Below, piece by piece: positions 24,181 to 36,284 of a stretch of DNA of 64,000 nt. The stretch spans positions 344,351,844 to 344,415,843 of the forward strand of contig NC_090440.1 in assembly GCF_031143425.1 (NCBI RefSeq), in the 5' to 3' direction. The notes under the pieces are model-generated. The model saw only the letters and a list, made by a program, of their open reading frames with translations. It ran no database searches and was not told where the DNA came from. The stretch is from Pleurodeles waltl (lineage: Eukaryota > Chordata > Amphibia > Caudata > Salamandridae). How positions within the stretch are numbered: the first letter of the stretch is position 1; each line of letters begins with the position of its first letter. Made by a program: the position numbers and the translations under genes.

Positions 24181-25891
24181 TGTCTGTCACTCTAGCTGTG
24201 ATTTTAATCGTAAGATTATTGTAGTCCCATACACAAGATAACACCCAGAATAAGTCAAAATGCATTTTTGCTCAAAATGTTTATATCTGATTTTGCATGG
24301 ATGGGTGTACATATCTTTAGTTACAATTGTAACATATACACCAATACATAGAAAGTTAGAATAAAACATTTTAAGCAAAATGTGTATTGCCTAAAGCAAA
24401 CATTGCTTTGCAGTGAAAGGTAGATGAAGAAATAAAGGTGCACCAATTTCATTTGTAATGTATTTGTTTCTGTGTTGCTTCTTGGCACATTCAACAGCTT
24501 TGGTGGTAGGGCACAGGGGTTTGTGGGGCAATACAACTAGAGCTGGGAAACAGGCACCATCTGCCCCCACCCTCTTTAGACGCTATTGTACTGATGATTG
24601 TATTGTACATCATTATTGATCTGTCACTCGTTCGTGTCATAGTGCATTTTCTTTAATCAGTTTCGAATATCAAAGTTGATGAAGGGTGTCTAAAAATATC
24701 TGAGTGCATGGATGAGCAATTGAGGGTACATTAAGACTCATTGTGAGGGTCTGAGGGGCAGAAGCACTGCTCTGGGGTTACTTTACGTTGAACAAAGTGC
24801 ATTTGGGGGCTAGTTAAGGTGATATTCGGACTCTATAATTGCTCCAAGATCCATGGAGGAGGTCCCAGGGGTTGAGAGCCTACTAACTCTGGCAGTGTTA
24901 CAGTGAGAATTGGTGGGTGTACAAGTACCAGCTGTGGGTCTGTGAAGACAAACTAAGGGTACAGGAGGACTATAATATGGAATATCAGGGCCATCTAACT
25001 ACATCTTAGGTTTAGGTGAGGGTCTATTTGGTGTCCTGAAGGGCCAGCTGTGGGTAACATATGGTGGGCTGAGGACAGTGTGTCTATAGAAAGGAAGATG
25101 CAAAACAGAAGGGTTTGATAGAGTCTAAGCATCTGCAGAGACGGTCTGAGCACCAGCATAGTGAGCATTACGGTCATTTAATGGTCATTGACTGTCATTT
25201 GCTAGCAGCTAAGGTCAGTGAAAGAGAAATGCTGTGTCTGTGACAATTGTGATTTAACACAAGGGCCAGCAGAGGGTTCCAGACAGCCACGCTTTGATAT
25301 TGAATGGCATGATGTGGGTCCTCTTAGGAGCCTGCTGAGGCTTCCAGGAACATTTTAAAAAAAAGTCTAGTTGGGCAGTTGTCCTGCAGAGGGTCTCTAA
25401 GCAAAGACAGAGAACACAGCAGCAGGTCCCTACCCCAACCTTTAAGTAGATTTCCGACCCTCTGTTCGGTAAACAGTGTTGGGGCAAGAGAGACTCTGAG
25501 TGGATCTGTGTTCCTACCCTCCTTCGAGCACACTGCTGGAGAAAGGCAAGCTCAGGGCATACTGATATCCACCCGCACCCACCTTCGCACGGAGTTGAGG
25601 CCAGGAGGTCCCTAGAGTAGGCCTTAGTTCCAGGCTTGAGTTGCTGCTGTTCGTGCTATATTTCTATTACTATTGCCTAGTTTTTTGTGTTAAAGAAAAA
25701 ATAATGCACTCCTTAAACTTCTTCGTCTGATGAAGAAATTCCATTGTATTTACCCAAGCACCACCCGTCCTTTGTGCTACTTTTGTCTGTGTCCTTGAAG
25801 TCTCTATGCTGCTGCTGACTGTTCTGTAAAATATTACAACTGAAGATTAAGGTTCGGCTATGTACTAGTGAGTGTCATGTCTGTTCAGTGA
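24181..25891. other. Unclassified sequence, no gene seen
   Basis: No domain, splice-supported exon or repeat boundary recognised. Short open frames on both strands at 25254-25615 overlap each other and are not supported. Confidence 0.35.
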
Positions 25892-26407
25892 TGTTTGACT
25901 TTATCCCCAAATAACCTTTAATTTATAAAACAGCAATATTCACAGTCTCCTGCTAATCATTTTTAGCAGGTTACATCACAAGGGAGCTCCCACCATTTTA
26001 CATTACTTGGGGTTAGTATAAATACGTCTGAAGGCATCTCTTACTCGGCCTTTTCCTGGGGCAGAATCTTCTAAGAGTCAGTGGACCTCAGGGGTTCAAT
26101 CTTGCTGGCAGAGCATAAAGAATCAGAGGAGGGGCTGCTGATGGCAAATTCCTAATCTGTGTAGAACTCTGCTATTCATTTCCTGAGAACTGGCAAAGTT
26201 TGCTCGCTGCGTAGAGGACGAAGACTTACAGGAAGAAGGACAGTCTCCTCTCCAAACAGCAATGGGTCTGTTTTGTTTAATAATAAAAATCTACCTAAAC
26301 TTCAGGTCTAGGCACTCATCGCCCCTCATGTGATCCTCCTGGTCCCAGTCCGCTTTAGTAAAGAGTGAGATGAGGCGAATCCCTAATCGGGGGAATGAAG
26401 ATTAACA
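25892..26407 (+). mobile_element. Candidate solo LTR, 516 bp
   Basis: It starts TGTTTGACTTTATCCCC and ends GGGGGAATGAAGATTAACA, whose complement begins TGTTAATCTTCATTCCCC, so the ends are imperfect inverted repeats of the TG...CA kind. A TATAAATA box at 26017-26024 and an AATAAA at 26282-26287 sit in the order and spacing expected of an LTR promoter and polyadenylation site. The flanks (CAGTGA and GTATAT) do not form a clear target duplication, so the boundaries are tentative. Confidence 0.5.
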
Positions 26408-27040
26408 GTATATAAATGAACATTCCCTATAATCCCTGAATTCTGACGTGGCTGGTAGTACCTACCTACCCAAAGAAAATTATGAGTCCTGTGGTAGCTC
26501 TGCAGCTCTTGTGGCTATTACCAAAGACTACACGTGATATTAGCAGGCGAGTCTCCAGGACTGGAATCACAGATTGTCCTGATAATTTACCATCTATCAG
26601 GGACACACAAATTACCTCTTATAATAACTGGTAACTCCGGCCCTGGAGTTACCAATGCCCTTGATATTAACAACTCTGGTGGACGGAGTTACCAGGCCAA
26701 GTTCGGGCACTCGGATAGATATATTTTACGCATACTTTCTGTTCAGAAATATCTATTTGAGATTTTAAATTTGGGCATGGATTAACTAGAATAATGGCAT
26801 ACATCTCTGTGATTATTATGATATTCATTGAATACTGGAGAACCAACTAATATTGCGTCTGTGCTTTCACATTTATAATGTGAGTTTGCAGATGAATCAT
26901 ACAAAAAAACTAGAGGCTTTCCTCCAAACACATTTGGAGTTACAATTGATTTCTGTAAATACTGTGCGCTCATTTTAATCGCTAAGGACTGAAATTGCAG
27001 GGCATGTTCTCACAACGCACCGTACATACACCATATAGCA
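26408..27040. other. Unclassified sequence with a small inverted repeat
   Basis: A short hairpin occurs at about 26630-26652 (TGGTAACTCC and GGAGTTACCA), with a related GGAGTTACCAGG at 26685. No gene seen. Confidence 0.35.
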
Positions 27041-27600
27041 GTATGTATGGAAAATTGTGACTTTTATTTTTATTCATGCACTGGCATCAAGGTATTGCTG
27101 GTTTTACACGGCGGTGCCCTTGTATGATGATTTATTCTCCTCTCTGGATATTTATCTGGGTTTTAACATTAACAATCAAAGTAATTCTGTGGCCTACTGA
27201 ATGGAATTTTTCTTTAAGGAAGCTTTATAGAAATCCAGTGCCCCCGAGTACAGAAATGAAAATAGCTCATGGAAGCTTGGCGGGACACTTTGTTTACACT
27301 GATAAATCAATAGATGCACTTCTCTCCAGAGTGCCCCTTAAAGGATCTGTCAGTGTCTTCTCTGCTGACATAAACGGAAAGTTAGGGAGGGAAGCTCTTG
27401 ATCTCAAATGGTTTTAATGGAGTTATTGAAGACATTGATAGCCACTGAAAAGAGTGCGTTGGCAATTTATGGGAAACTAGACAGCGCTACATTTCAAATA
27501 ACTTTAGGATAATGCCTAATTTTCCTTCTTAACAATAAATCGCGTAAAAGCGTCAATTTAACTGGCTTGAAAGCAGCTACATCCAGGTGCCACAGCAAGG
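27041..27600. other. Complex non-repeat block, candidate conserved noncoding element
   Basis: No repeat texture. It carries words such as CCTAATTTTCC (about 27513) and TCAATTTAACTGG (about 27554), and an A+T content typical of regulatory sequence. The 113-codon plus-strand frame at 27076-27417 shows no domain and no splice context that I trust, although it overlaps the most complex part. Conservation would have to be tested by comparison with other genomes. Confidence 0.28.
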
Positions 27601-29261
27601 ATGAACGCACAGACTACAACCAAAACACACCTACATTCTGGATCCTATGTATTCCATGACTGATGTTCGACTGAATTCCTTCATCCATGACAACGCAGAC
27701 AGGGTTTACAGATTAATTGTCCTCAAGAACAGTAATAGACTGACCTCTCTGGCACCTCGGCACTGGCAGATTGGCTGGCTTGAAAGGCCCAGGGTGTCGT
27801 CCTTTTCCTTTGGCCCAGTCACGACCCACAGAAGCAAAACAAAATGCATACTGGCCTTTACAATCCTATCCATCTGGCACTGCCAGAGTACCGCCGTGCC
27901 AGTCGTGCCAGTGTCACACTGTTCTTGACCACAGTTAATCAAGCGGAGTCTGTTTAATGTGCTAATTCCTGTCACTACTCATACTGAGAATACATTGCCA
28001 CTTGCTCTCAGTCACCAATATGAACGAACCTCTGTCTGTTGTTTGGACAATTCATCGTCCATGGTTGGTACATAGTTTTTGGATTGTTGCATATACCTTC
28101 AGTTACATTACATAATAGTGAGTAATTAGATACAAGTATTTTTTTTACATTTTGACCCTGTGTAAGTTCGATGGTTGTGCCACATAAAAACAAATATTCA
28201 CATCCCCACGATCAACTTTTTGTTCCCTAGAGAAATAAGAGAAAGCAGATGTGTTTTAGGTTGAACACCAAGGTGGGAATTGTACACATGCTCACAGGCA
28301 CATCTTACTTTAATGAGAAAATCCATTCGCATATACTTGTGAAATCAAAATAACCATATCTCCTCTGCTCAAAGTTCACTAAGTATAGTCATGGATAGTT
28401 ATGGAATTCGTCTTGATTTTGGTTTGGAATTAGGACAGACACATTTCTAAAGCTATAGTTCTAAGGTAGTTTGAAAGTGGTAAATCAATATGTTTTTGAA
28501 GAGTTATTGAATTGTCATATTTTTAAAGACTCGGTGGTGTACTGTAGTTATCGAGTGCTCCACATTTATAACTAATTTATTAGAACAGCGCATGATAAAA
28601 AACATTTGCCATGGTCTCGGCTTAACTTCACTACTTGCTATTTCGAAATTCGCCAGTTTCATTACAAGTATGCAATTTTATTCTGAGCTATCAGAGACAA
28701 AGATTCAAAATGGTGGAAACAGCTCTTTGTCGTGGGTGCCCTCTAAATTAGATCGGATTATGCCAATTCATTACCTCAGTGAACAAACAAAAGCTGTCCT
28801 TAAGGCTTAAAACTGCAGAAACTGGAGAAGTCGGATTGGTTGACTGAGAAGGAGAGTGCATATCTTCAGTTGTGGGAAGACAAACATTTCCATCAACATT
28901 GAAATTCTGATCAAGTTCGGATGACTCTGCTTGTTGCATAAATATATTTTCAGCATGGCTTACATTAAAGGGAGTACATATTGCACCTCTTCTGTGCCAC
29001 AAATCTGAGTACTCCAATGGACTTATCCACCCCTTGGTCTAGCACTTGAAGAAAGTAGAAGGATATTGGTTGACCCCTAGTCTTCCGCAAGAAACCTACT
29101 TAGATAAATTCAAACCCACTCTAGTGACTGATAAGCTCTCCTAGACTTTTATTTCATTCGTCCAAATACAAAGTGATTTAGGAACAGGGAACTGTATTTT
29201 GGTTGAGGAGAACAGGAGTAGGAGACAACACAATTGCAATAAGGTTGTTGCTTTGTGACCA
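27601..29261. other. Unclassified sequence, no gene seen
   Basis: No repeat boundary, RNA gene or credible exon recognised. Confidence 0.35.
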
Positions 29262-29480
29262 GGGGTCTTATTTACAGTTTGGTGAATGGGTTACTCTGTT
29301 ATAAACATGATGGTTATCCATTCTGGCTTATTACAAATATATTATGTATTATAAGTATATTAAGTACTATGGCCCTTACTATAAGTATATTACTTACTAT
29401 GGAACTTGTATTAAAGCAAATGGGATATCCATCACGTGTGGGATGTCGTAACCTGTTTCCCAAGCTCTAAATTAAACCCC
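29262..29480. mobile_element. Old hairpin MITE of the Harbinger type
   Basis: The left end GGGGTCTTATTTACAGTTTG and the complement of the right end GGGGTTTAATTTAGAGCTTG form an imperfect terminal inverted repeat, continued by GAATGGGTTAC and GAAACAGGTTAC. The centre includes expanded TATTAAGTA-type repeats around 29340-29395 and TTACTATGGAACTTG, similar to the core of 50588-50759. No clear target duplication remains. Confidence 0.6.
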
Positions 29481-31985
29481 AAGACTCTCTTTTGTTACAA
29501 GCATGGTGGTTTTATTTCTGTCTGCAGCATAGAAATTAATAACAATACTGTGTAATGCTCAGGCCTAAAGAAAGGAGGACCACAGTTGCAGATATAAGGC
29601 ACTGTTTGAAGTGGAGGTGGGCAGGCTGAATTCACTAAGTCTAATGGAGAGCACAGGTCTGAACTGGGAAAAGAAAGGGACGTTATCTCTTTTACATCTT
29701 ATTTTATACGTTATTTGTTGCATGTGTTATTGCTTTATTTGCTGTTTTATCTTAAACATTGTGTTTTATGCTACTGACCTTCTTTTATAGCAAAAGTTAT
29801 GCATTGAAAGGTATTAAATAATCTATATATATGCCTTGTTCAGCTCGGGTTGTAGCAGAAATATGGTCTCCGGCATCAGCAATAAAGCTCTATATAAATC
29901 TAATCATCATCATAAGCCTAACTGTTCCCACAAGTAGTGGTCCTGGACTGCAGAGATATATTATCTTTATTGAAAATATTATGCTTTCCAGCCAGAACAC
30001 ATCTTACTAAAGATATACCCAGGTCAACACAAAACATAGATCCATTTCAAATGCTTCTCAGATTTCACAGACTACAGGTGGATAAGATCAGCTTGCTGAA
30101 TGCGGGACTGTGGGATGACCGATAGATTTCATGCTGCTTCTATCCCACTGATCTGGCTGGTGTGGTTTAACACAGAAAGTGGTAGGAGTGTGTTAGTGCC
30201 TTGATAATGTATGTTTTGATAGATCTGCAGCCACTTGACTGTCTTACCTATAGCTGGTTGAGAAAAATGAGACACAAGTTTTCAGTGCAAGTTTTTGAAT
30301 GGCAATGACTGGATGACCTGTGTCATCAACCTGAAGCTATTCAGATGGAGGGTTTTGATAGGGTATTTAAATATGGGATTTTTAAGGACACTGGCATCTG
30401 CCAGGTAGCTTGAAAAAACAGAAACGTGGAAGGAGGTCCTTCACAGAAGTGACTTAAGGCATGCCTGGCAATTCTGAATTCAATCACTGCTAAGTGGGTT
30501 AGAGTTGGAGGTCGAACCCCTTCAGTACTGGGTCACTGAAAAAAGGCACAGTGTGGGTGTCTTGGCCACCAGCCTCCTAGTGCACCTTGTGCAGTTTGAG
30601 GAGCAGGGATGCAAGTACAAACTATACTCCCCATTTGGCATCCCAGCACATGGTGACCTTTCTGTCATGGCCTTCTTTGTCTTATTTTTCTAGGTTATTA
30701 CGATCATGTTACTCAGCTGCTTCTACTGGCTTTCAGAAAGGGTTGCTTGTCATACTGTTCCTCACATGCATTTGTATTTAGATATTGAAATCTTTTTAGC
30801 AGGTCTCATTCTAGCCCTTAAGAAGGAAATGTCAACCCAAATATAGACCTGCAATCGCGAGCATCTCAGTTTCAATTATAATTTACATTCTGCTGACTTA
30901 ACTTTGCAAATCAAAGAAAAAAGGAAAGTACATGTAGAGATAATGATAATAAAGACAACTGTAAAATACAGAGTCTGCTGCGTTGGCTAAAGATGAGTAA
31001 AAGATGGAGTATTTATGAATTCACTTCCTTGTCTTCATTATTTCGCAGTCCCTATGTATGGAAATAATGGGGGACAAGAAAAATGATAAAATCAACAAAC
31101 TAACATCTAGAACAGTAACATGTACACATAACCGTTATTACAAAAACATGGAAAATTTGGAAGACTGGCTATTGTGGGACCAAAGGTTACTAGTATCTGG
31201 CATCTTCTCCACAAGTTTGGCAAACTGCTTTTCTTGCCCCTACCACAATACAGTCAGAGGCCCAATCCTATTCAGATATGTTTATTTTCATTAGAGACTA
31301 CAGGCTCTATGTGGAAACATAGGTGTGGCCATCTTTCTATTTAAGGAAGCAGTCACTTTAAATTTCATATATGATTGCGGGTCTCCTTTGCCATCATTAT
31401 GGGCACGTTGGTGATAAGGCGACTGTCGTCATATGCAAGGGTTGTTTATGTTTGTCTTTGATTGGTGTCACAGAAGAGTTTGTTTTCGTTGTGTTTCTGT
31501 CTACTATTGTGTCAACTTTTTCGAATGCCTTGAGTGAATGAGTGCCAACAACCAGTGCATCTCTTTTCTTCTCTTACAGACAATTGGAGAGAGACAATTT
31601 GTGGAAAATAGATGAGGGTGTACCTCAAAGGCTTCAATATTTCAAAACAACTTAAACCCACTGACGAGTGTGGGGAAGTGAATCAATCTGCATTGGAATA
31701 CCATTTGTACATGAAGAGTGCTATGGACTGCAAAGAGATGTATTCTGAATGAAAGAAGGAGGGAGAACTAACTGCAAAGCTGCGGACATAGAGCTACATG
31801 TGAGGAGCTATTTGTGAGGTACAATGGTTTCTCTTTTACAAACACAGGGAAAAGGTAATAAAAAACATGGAAAAGGTTCTCCTGATACATTCATGATCCA
31901 GGACATTACTTTGAAAGCTAGAGGGCATTTTAGCAGGAGGCTATTTAACGTTTTTAGATGAAAAATAGGAAACATATGACACTAT
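29481..31985. other. Unclassified sequence, no gene seen
   Basis: Mostly AT-rich DNA with no recognised repeat family. The small open frames at 30505-30781 and 31058-31294 have no supporting domain or splice signals. Confidence 0.35.
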
Positions 31986-32598
31986 GGGCCTTATTATGAC
32001 CCTGACGGTCTTAAGACTGCCAGGGCTGCGGAGGCGGTCGGACCACCACCTTATGACCGTGGTGGTTTGTGCCACCGTCGAACCGCCAGCACCGCCACTC
32101 TCCTCCACTGGAGGGGCTACGGGTGCTGGTGGTCCTAATCCGCTAGTGCAGCTCTGCAAGCAGCACTGCCCTGTGGATTACGAGTCCCTTCTCTGCTGGC
32201 GATTACATGGCGGTAGCACTGCCATGTAAAGGCAGGTGGAGGCAGGGTACAGGGGGCCCCATGGAGGCCCCTACACTGCCCATGCACTTGGCATGGACAG
32301 TGCAGGGACCCCCATAGCCAGCCCGTCTTGCTTTTCACTGTCTGCAAACAGACAGTGAAAGAGTGATGGGTGCTGGTGCACCCTACGCCTGCAGCATTGC
32401 TGCATGCTCAATTGTGAGCCAGTGTCAATGTTGTGGGCTGTTTCCTGCTGGGCTAGCGGGTGGAAACAACATTTCCGGCCGCTGACTCAGTGGGAAACTC
32501 CTAATGGGGCCCAGGGGAAGGTGGCCACAGTTGCAGCAACCTGACCGCTAGGCGTCCACGGGCGGCCTTTTCCGTCCGTCGAAGTTGTAATAAGGCCC
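31986..32598. mobile_element. 613-bp non-autonomous Harbinger element
   Basis: Termini are GGGCCTTATTATGACC on the left and, complemented from the right, GGGCCTTATTACAACTTCG. Internal modules are shared with the elements at 40139-40673 and 45119-45537: TGACGGTCTTAAGACTGCC-like pairs, CGGTCGGACC, an inverted CATGCACTTGGCATG block, and an internal hairpin at about 32332-32360 (TTTTCACTGTCTG and CAGACAGTGAAA). No coding capacity. The flanks are TAT and AAT, an imperfect 3-bp duplication. Confidence 0.75.
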
Positions 32599-34371
32599 AA
32601 TTTGCATATGCATAATTTATATCACATAGAACACATACTGAAGATAAAGGAAATTTAACTTTATGGGTGTATTTCACAAATGTAAACTCTCACATTTGTG
32701 AATCTACACATGTAAGTTTATTATTACACTCTTAAGTATCCTTATTACTTTTGACTATTTAGCATATATATGTGTAACGTTACTCAAAAGTGTAGAAATA
32801 CATTTCCCTCACCCCTTGAATTCAAGGGGTGGATTTTAATTTACAAGTGTAACGTTCCAACCTGTAACAAATTGACACATAGACAGAGGTCTCCCTTTGG
32901 TAATGTACAAAAAGTCATTTATTGAACCTAAAATAAATTAAACATATTTGAATCTTAAATATTAATGTAAATTACTTTAAAAAATTCATTTTAAATGTAA
33001 AACAAAATAAAAATGCTGCAATATTGACCTAATTTTAATTATTTTTTGAAGCATTCAAATAAATAAAAATTATTTCCTAGGATAAAATAATCCACCTAAA
33101 GTATAAAATGTATATTCATTAAGCACTACTAATTACTTCCAACTATAGTTTAGTGAATAGCATTTTGCAGTACTTTAGTATTGCTTTTGTAGTACTCGTA
33201 AACGTACTACAAACCCCAGTTTGTGAATAGGCCTCCTTTTGTTTGTTTTCAAATACATTTTCATCAAAATTAGCAATTTTTAAAAGCATACATGGCAATT
33301 TAAAATACAAAGAACAAACTCAGTTTTATTTTCCAAAATAATTATTTAATAGTTACATGGAACAGCCGAAGACCAAAGATATCCTTTAAATAATGCACCC
33401 GTTTGCTTTTTTGCTATTAGTTCAGACATAACTGGAATGAGAAAAACTGTTTAATATTAGGCTGAACTTGAGATATTTTCTATGGAACAAACTATTTATC
33501 CATTAGCTAATGGGCTGTATGTTCACATACTTAGTGGGCTGTTTATTCATATACTTAGTAATACATATTGATGAAACTCTTTTTCGAAGTAGTACATTAA
33601 TTAAGTAAATGCTTCTACATAATTCTGATACATATATAAAATATTTATACCTTTATTATAATATAATGCTATGCTTTTAAACCAATGCCTCTTCAAACAA
33701 GTATTATTTGATAGTGTTTATATAAGTTCTTGCTTTATTTAAGCCAGATTTATGAAACGTTTACCTATGTCTCAAAATATTATGTAAAGTTCAAATAGCA
33801 CCTAGATGTAACTTGGTTAAATTAAGGAACTATATAGATAGTAGGTAGGTATACGTTATTTGGCCCCTTATGCTATTAATCAGGGTCTTCATTAGCAAAG
33901 TCAAATTATTTTTTTGAAACTGAAAAAGTGAGGCCTGTCACCTGATAACAGAGAAAGGGAAAAGATGTTAGATAGCCATGACCACCAACTACATTGGGCA
34001 GGTGTACTCTGGCTAGTGGATGATGTTTGAAGTGCATGAGCTGTGAATAATTTAGGGTTTGTAGCATACCTATAACATTTTATCATTAGTGGTTTAGACA
34101 CCCATATTTCGCACGATAGATGTAATACATCTGAATTAATTATTTTCAATAATTCACATAAACTTGCATTATGGACTTCAAACAATGAAAAGGGTGGCGT
34201 ATAATATTGCGTGCAGATCTTGCAATGTATAAATTATAAACTTTAGCAGAACATTAGCACATCACTATTGTCCCCGTCTCTGTAGATGGTAGGCAGGTTG
34301 GACCTCTGGCTTAATAAATACGTTTTTGCTGCTTTTTCAATTATTGTTTTTACGCTGCTAGCTTCAACTAC
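32599..34371. other. Very AT-rich region, possibly including an old MITE at about 32660-33235
   Basis: ATTTCACAAATG near 32670 and the complement of TTTGTGAATAGGCC near 33220 resemble a degraded inverted pair. The rest is AT-rich without features. The frame at 33901-34185 is not supported. Confidence 0.35.
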
Positions 34372-34954
34372 GAGCCTAATTAGGAGTTCAGCAGACGGGA
34401 AGACCTGTCTGCCGAACTTCCGACGGGGAGGCTGCTGCCACACTGGCATCAGACTCAATAAGACTTTCCCGCTAGGCTGACGGTTGTTGACAGTCAGTCT
34501 AGTGGGAAAGTGGTGGCAGCATTGTCTCCAGCTCGTAATCGAGCCAGCGGCAACACTGTCGCCTGCAGGGTGCACCAGCACACTCACAATGTTCATTGTC
34601 TGCAGGGGGACTCCTGCACTGCCCAAGCCAAGTGCATGCCCCCCCCCCCCCCCCCATGGCCTCCTGTACCTGTTCTCTGCCAGCCTTTTCATGTTGGTAA
34701 AAACACCATGAAAAGGCTGGCAGAGAACCGGGTTGTATTCAGCAGGGCAGCGCTGTATGCAGCTCCACCCTGGCTGATTCCAACTTCTGCCACTGTCAGC
34801 CTGTCATGGTTCACTGATCCCACGGGAGACGACTGTACCCTGGTGGTCTGACCGCCAGGGTCTTAATGTGGTGAATGGAACGCCACAGCAGTGGAAGCCA
34901 GACCGCCACCTCGAGGCTGACGGTCTCAAGACTGCCAGCCTCTTAATGAGGCCC
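34372..34954. mobile_element. Non-autonomous Harbinger element with a 17-C homopolymer
   Basis: It begins GCCTAATTAGGAGTTCAGC and ends with the complement of AGGGCCTCATTAAGAGGC. Its left 250 bp match 37965-38230 (GGAAGACCTGTC, TGGCAGCAGCATTG, GCTCGTAATYGAGCC), so both are copies of one family. A run of 17 C occupies 34639-34655. An inverted pair flanks 34690-34730 (GCCAGCCTTTTCATG and CATGAAAAGGCTGGC). Confidence 0.72.
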
Positions 34955-35384
34955 TAAGTAATTAAAAAAAAATATGAAAAGTAATGAAGAATCTGCATAT
35001 AGAATCATAATAATACCATAATAGCCGGACCATTATTTGTCCACTATATACAGTGCATACTCATGCACACACAATTATACATACACAAACACATTCTTGC
35101 CCACAGTTCAATGGACAAGAATGCTAAACCTGACTATTGTTATACTGAAGTTACACTTTGCCTCTGGTATTTTACCTGAATACTGACTGAAAAATGTAAT
35201 TTGATCAAAATATCTTGGTCAACATATTGTGCAAAAATATGTCAGGACAGAATACCAAGGGTAAGTTTACTTTCTTTTGGTCTGTCTTATGAGACAGCTC
35301 TTGCTGAACGCTAGGCTACTGTTTAAAAAACAATCCATAAATAATATACATACATAGAAGGGCTTTTCTGAGTGGGCTACATCC
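34955..35384. other. AT-rich unclassified sequence
   Basis: Nothing recognised between the MITE and the tandem duplication. Confidence 0.35.
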
Positions 35385-36131
35385 ACTGATTTATTTAATT
35401 ATCATTCGTATTTCACAGCATTCTGAATGGGGGAAACCACTTTTCTCATTGGATATTTTCAGTTACAAAAAGCACTGGGTCATTGTTCACAGTCACCTAT
35501 GAACAGCTCTTTACTTTTCAGTGACAAAACTGTTTCAAAGTGTGCTTTTTATCTATGTCTATAGCACCTTTAACTGGTGGCTATTTGTTTAGTCTTCACT
35601 TCAAGTGCCCAGTTAGACTGGTATTTATTTTCCATGTCTTTTGTGAATTTGGTGACAGTAAATGACACCAGCTTTGTAGCTGCCTGTGATGTGAGTGCTT
35701 TATTAAGTGTTGACATGTTCTTGTTTACTTCTCAGTGACAAAACTGCTTCAAAGTGTGCTTTGTATTTATGTCTATAGCACCTTTAACTGATTTGTTTAA
35801 TTATAATTCGTATTTCACAGCATTCTGAATGGGGGAAACCACTTTTCTCATTGGATATTTTCAGTTACAAAAAGCACTGGGTAATTTTTCACAGTCACCT
35901 ATGAACACCTCCTTACTTTTCAGTCACAAAACAGTTTCAAAGTGTGCTTTTTATTTATGTCTATAACACCTTTAACTGGTGGCTATTTGTTTAGCCATCA
36001 CTTCAAGTGCCCAATTATACTGGTATTTATTTTCCGTGTCTTTTGTGAATTTGGTGGCAGTAAATGACACTAGCTTTGTAGCTGCCTGTTATGTGAGTGC
36101 TTTATTGTGTTGATTTGTTCTTGTTTACTTC
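35385..36131. repeat. Tandem duplication, 404-bp period
   Basis: Copy 1 (35385-35788) and copy 2 (35789-36131, truncated at its 3' end) share almost every word, including TCACAGCATTCTGAATGGGG, TTCAGTTACAAAAAGCACTG and GTGCCCARTTAKACTGG. Copy 1 ends with an additional short repeat of its own middle (about 35733-35790, CAGTGACAAAACTGCTTC), so the unit itself is composite. Divergence is a few percent, implying a fairly recent duplication. Confidence 0.88.
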
Positions 36132-36284
36132 AAATATAATAACAATAAAATAAAATGCACACTAAAATGATTTGTATTTAAACAACATTCGTAAAGCAGA
36201 CATTTCAGAGAATGTTTTTATATTTCAAATTTGCAAGGGCAGTCACATCTAGATGACAGCAACGTTTCTTTTTTTTCCTCCATC

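Noticed and set aside
27076..27417. 113-codon plus-strand frame as a host exon
   Set aside because: No recognisable domain and no convincing flanking splice sites; kept only as a candidate noncoding block.
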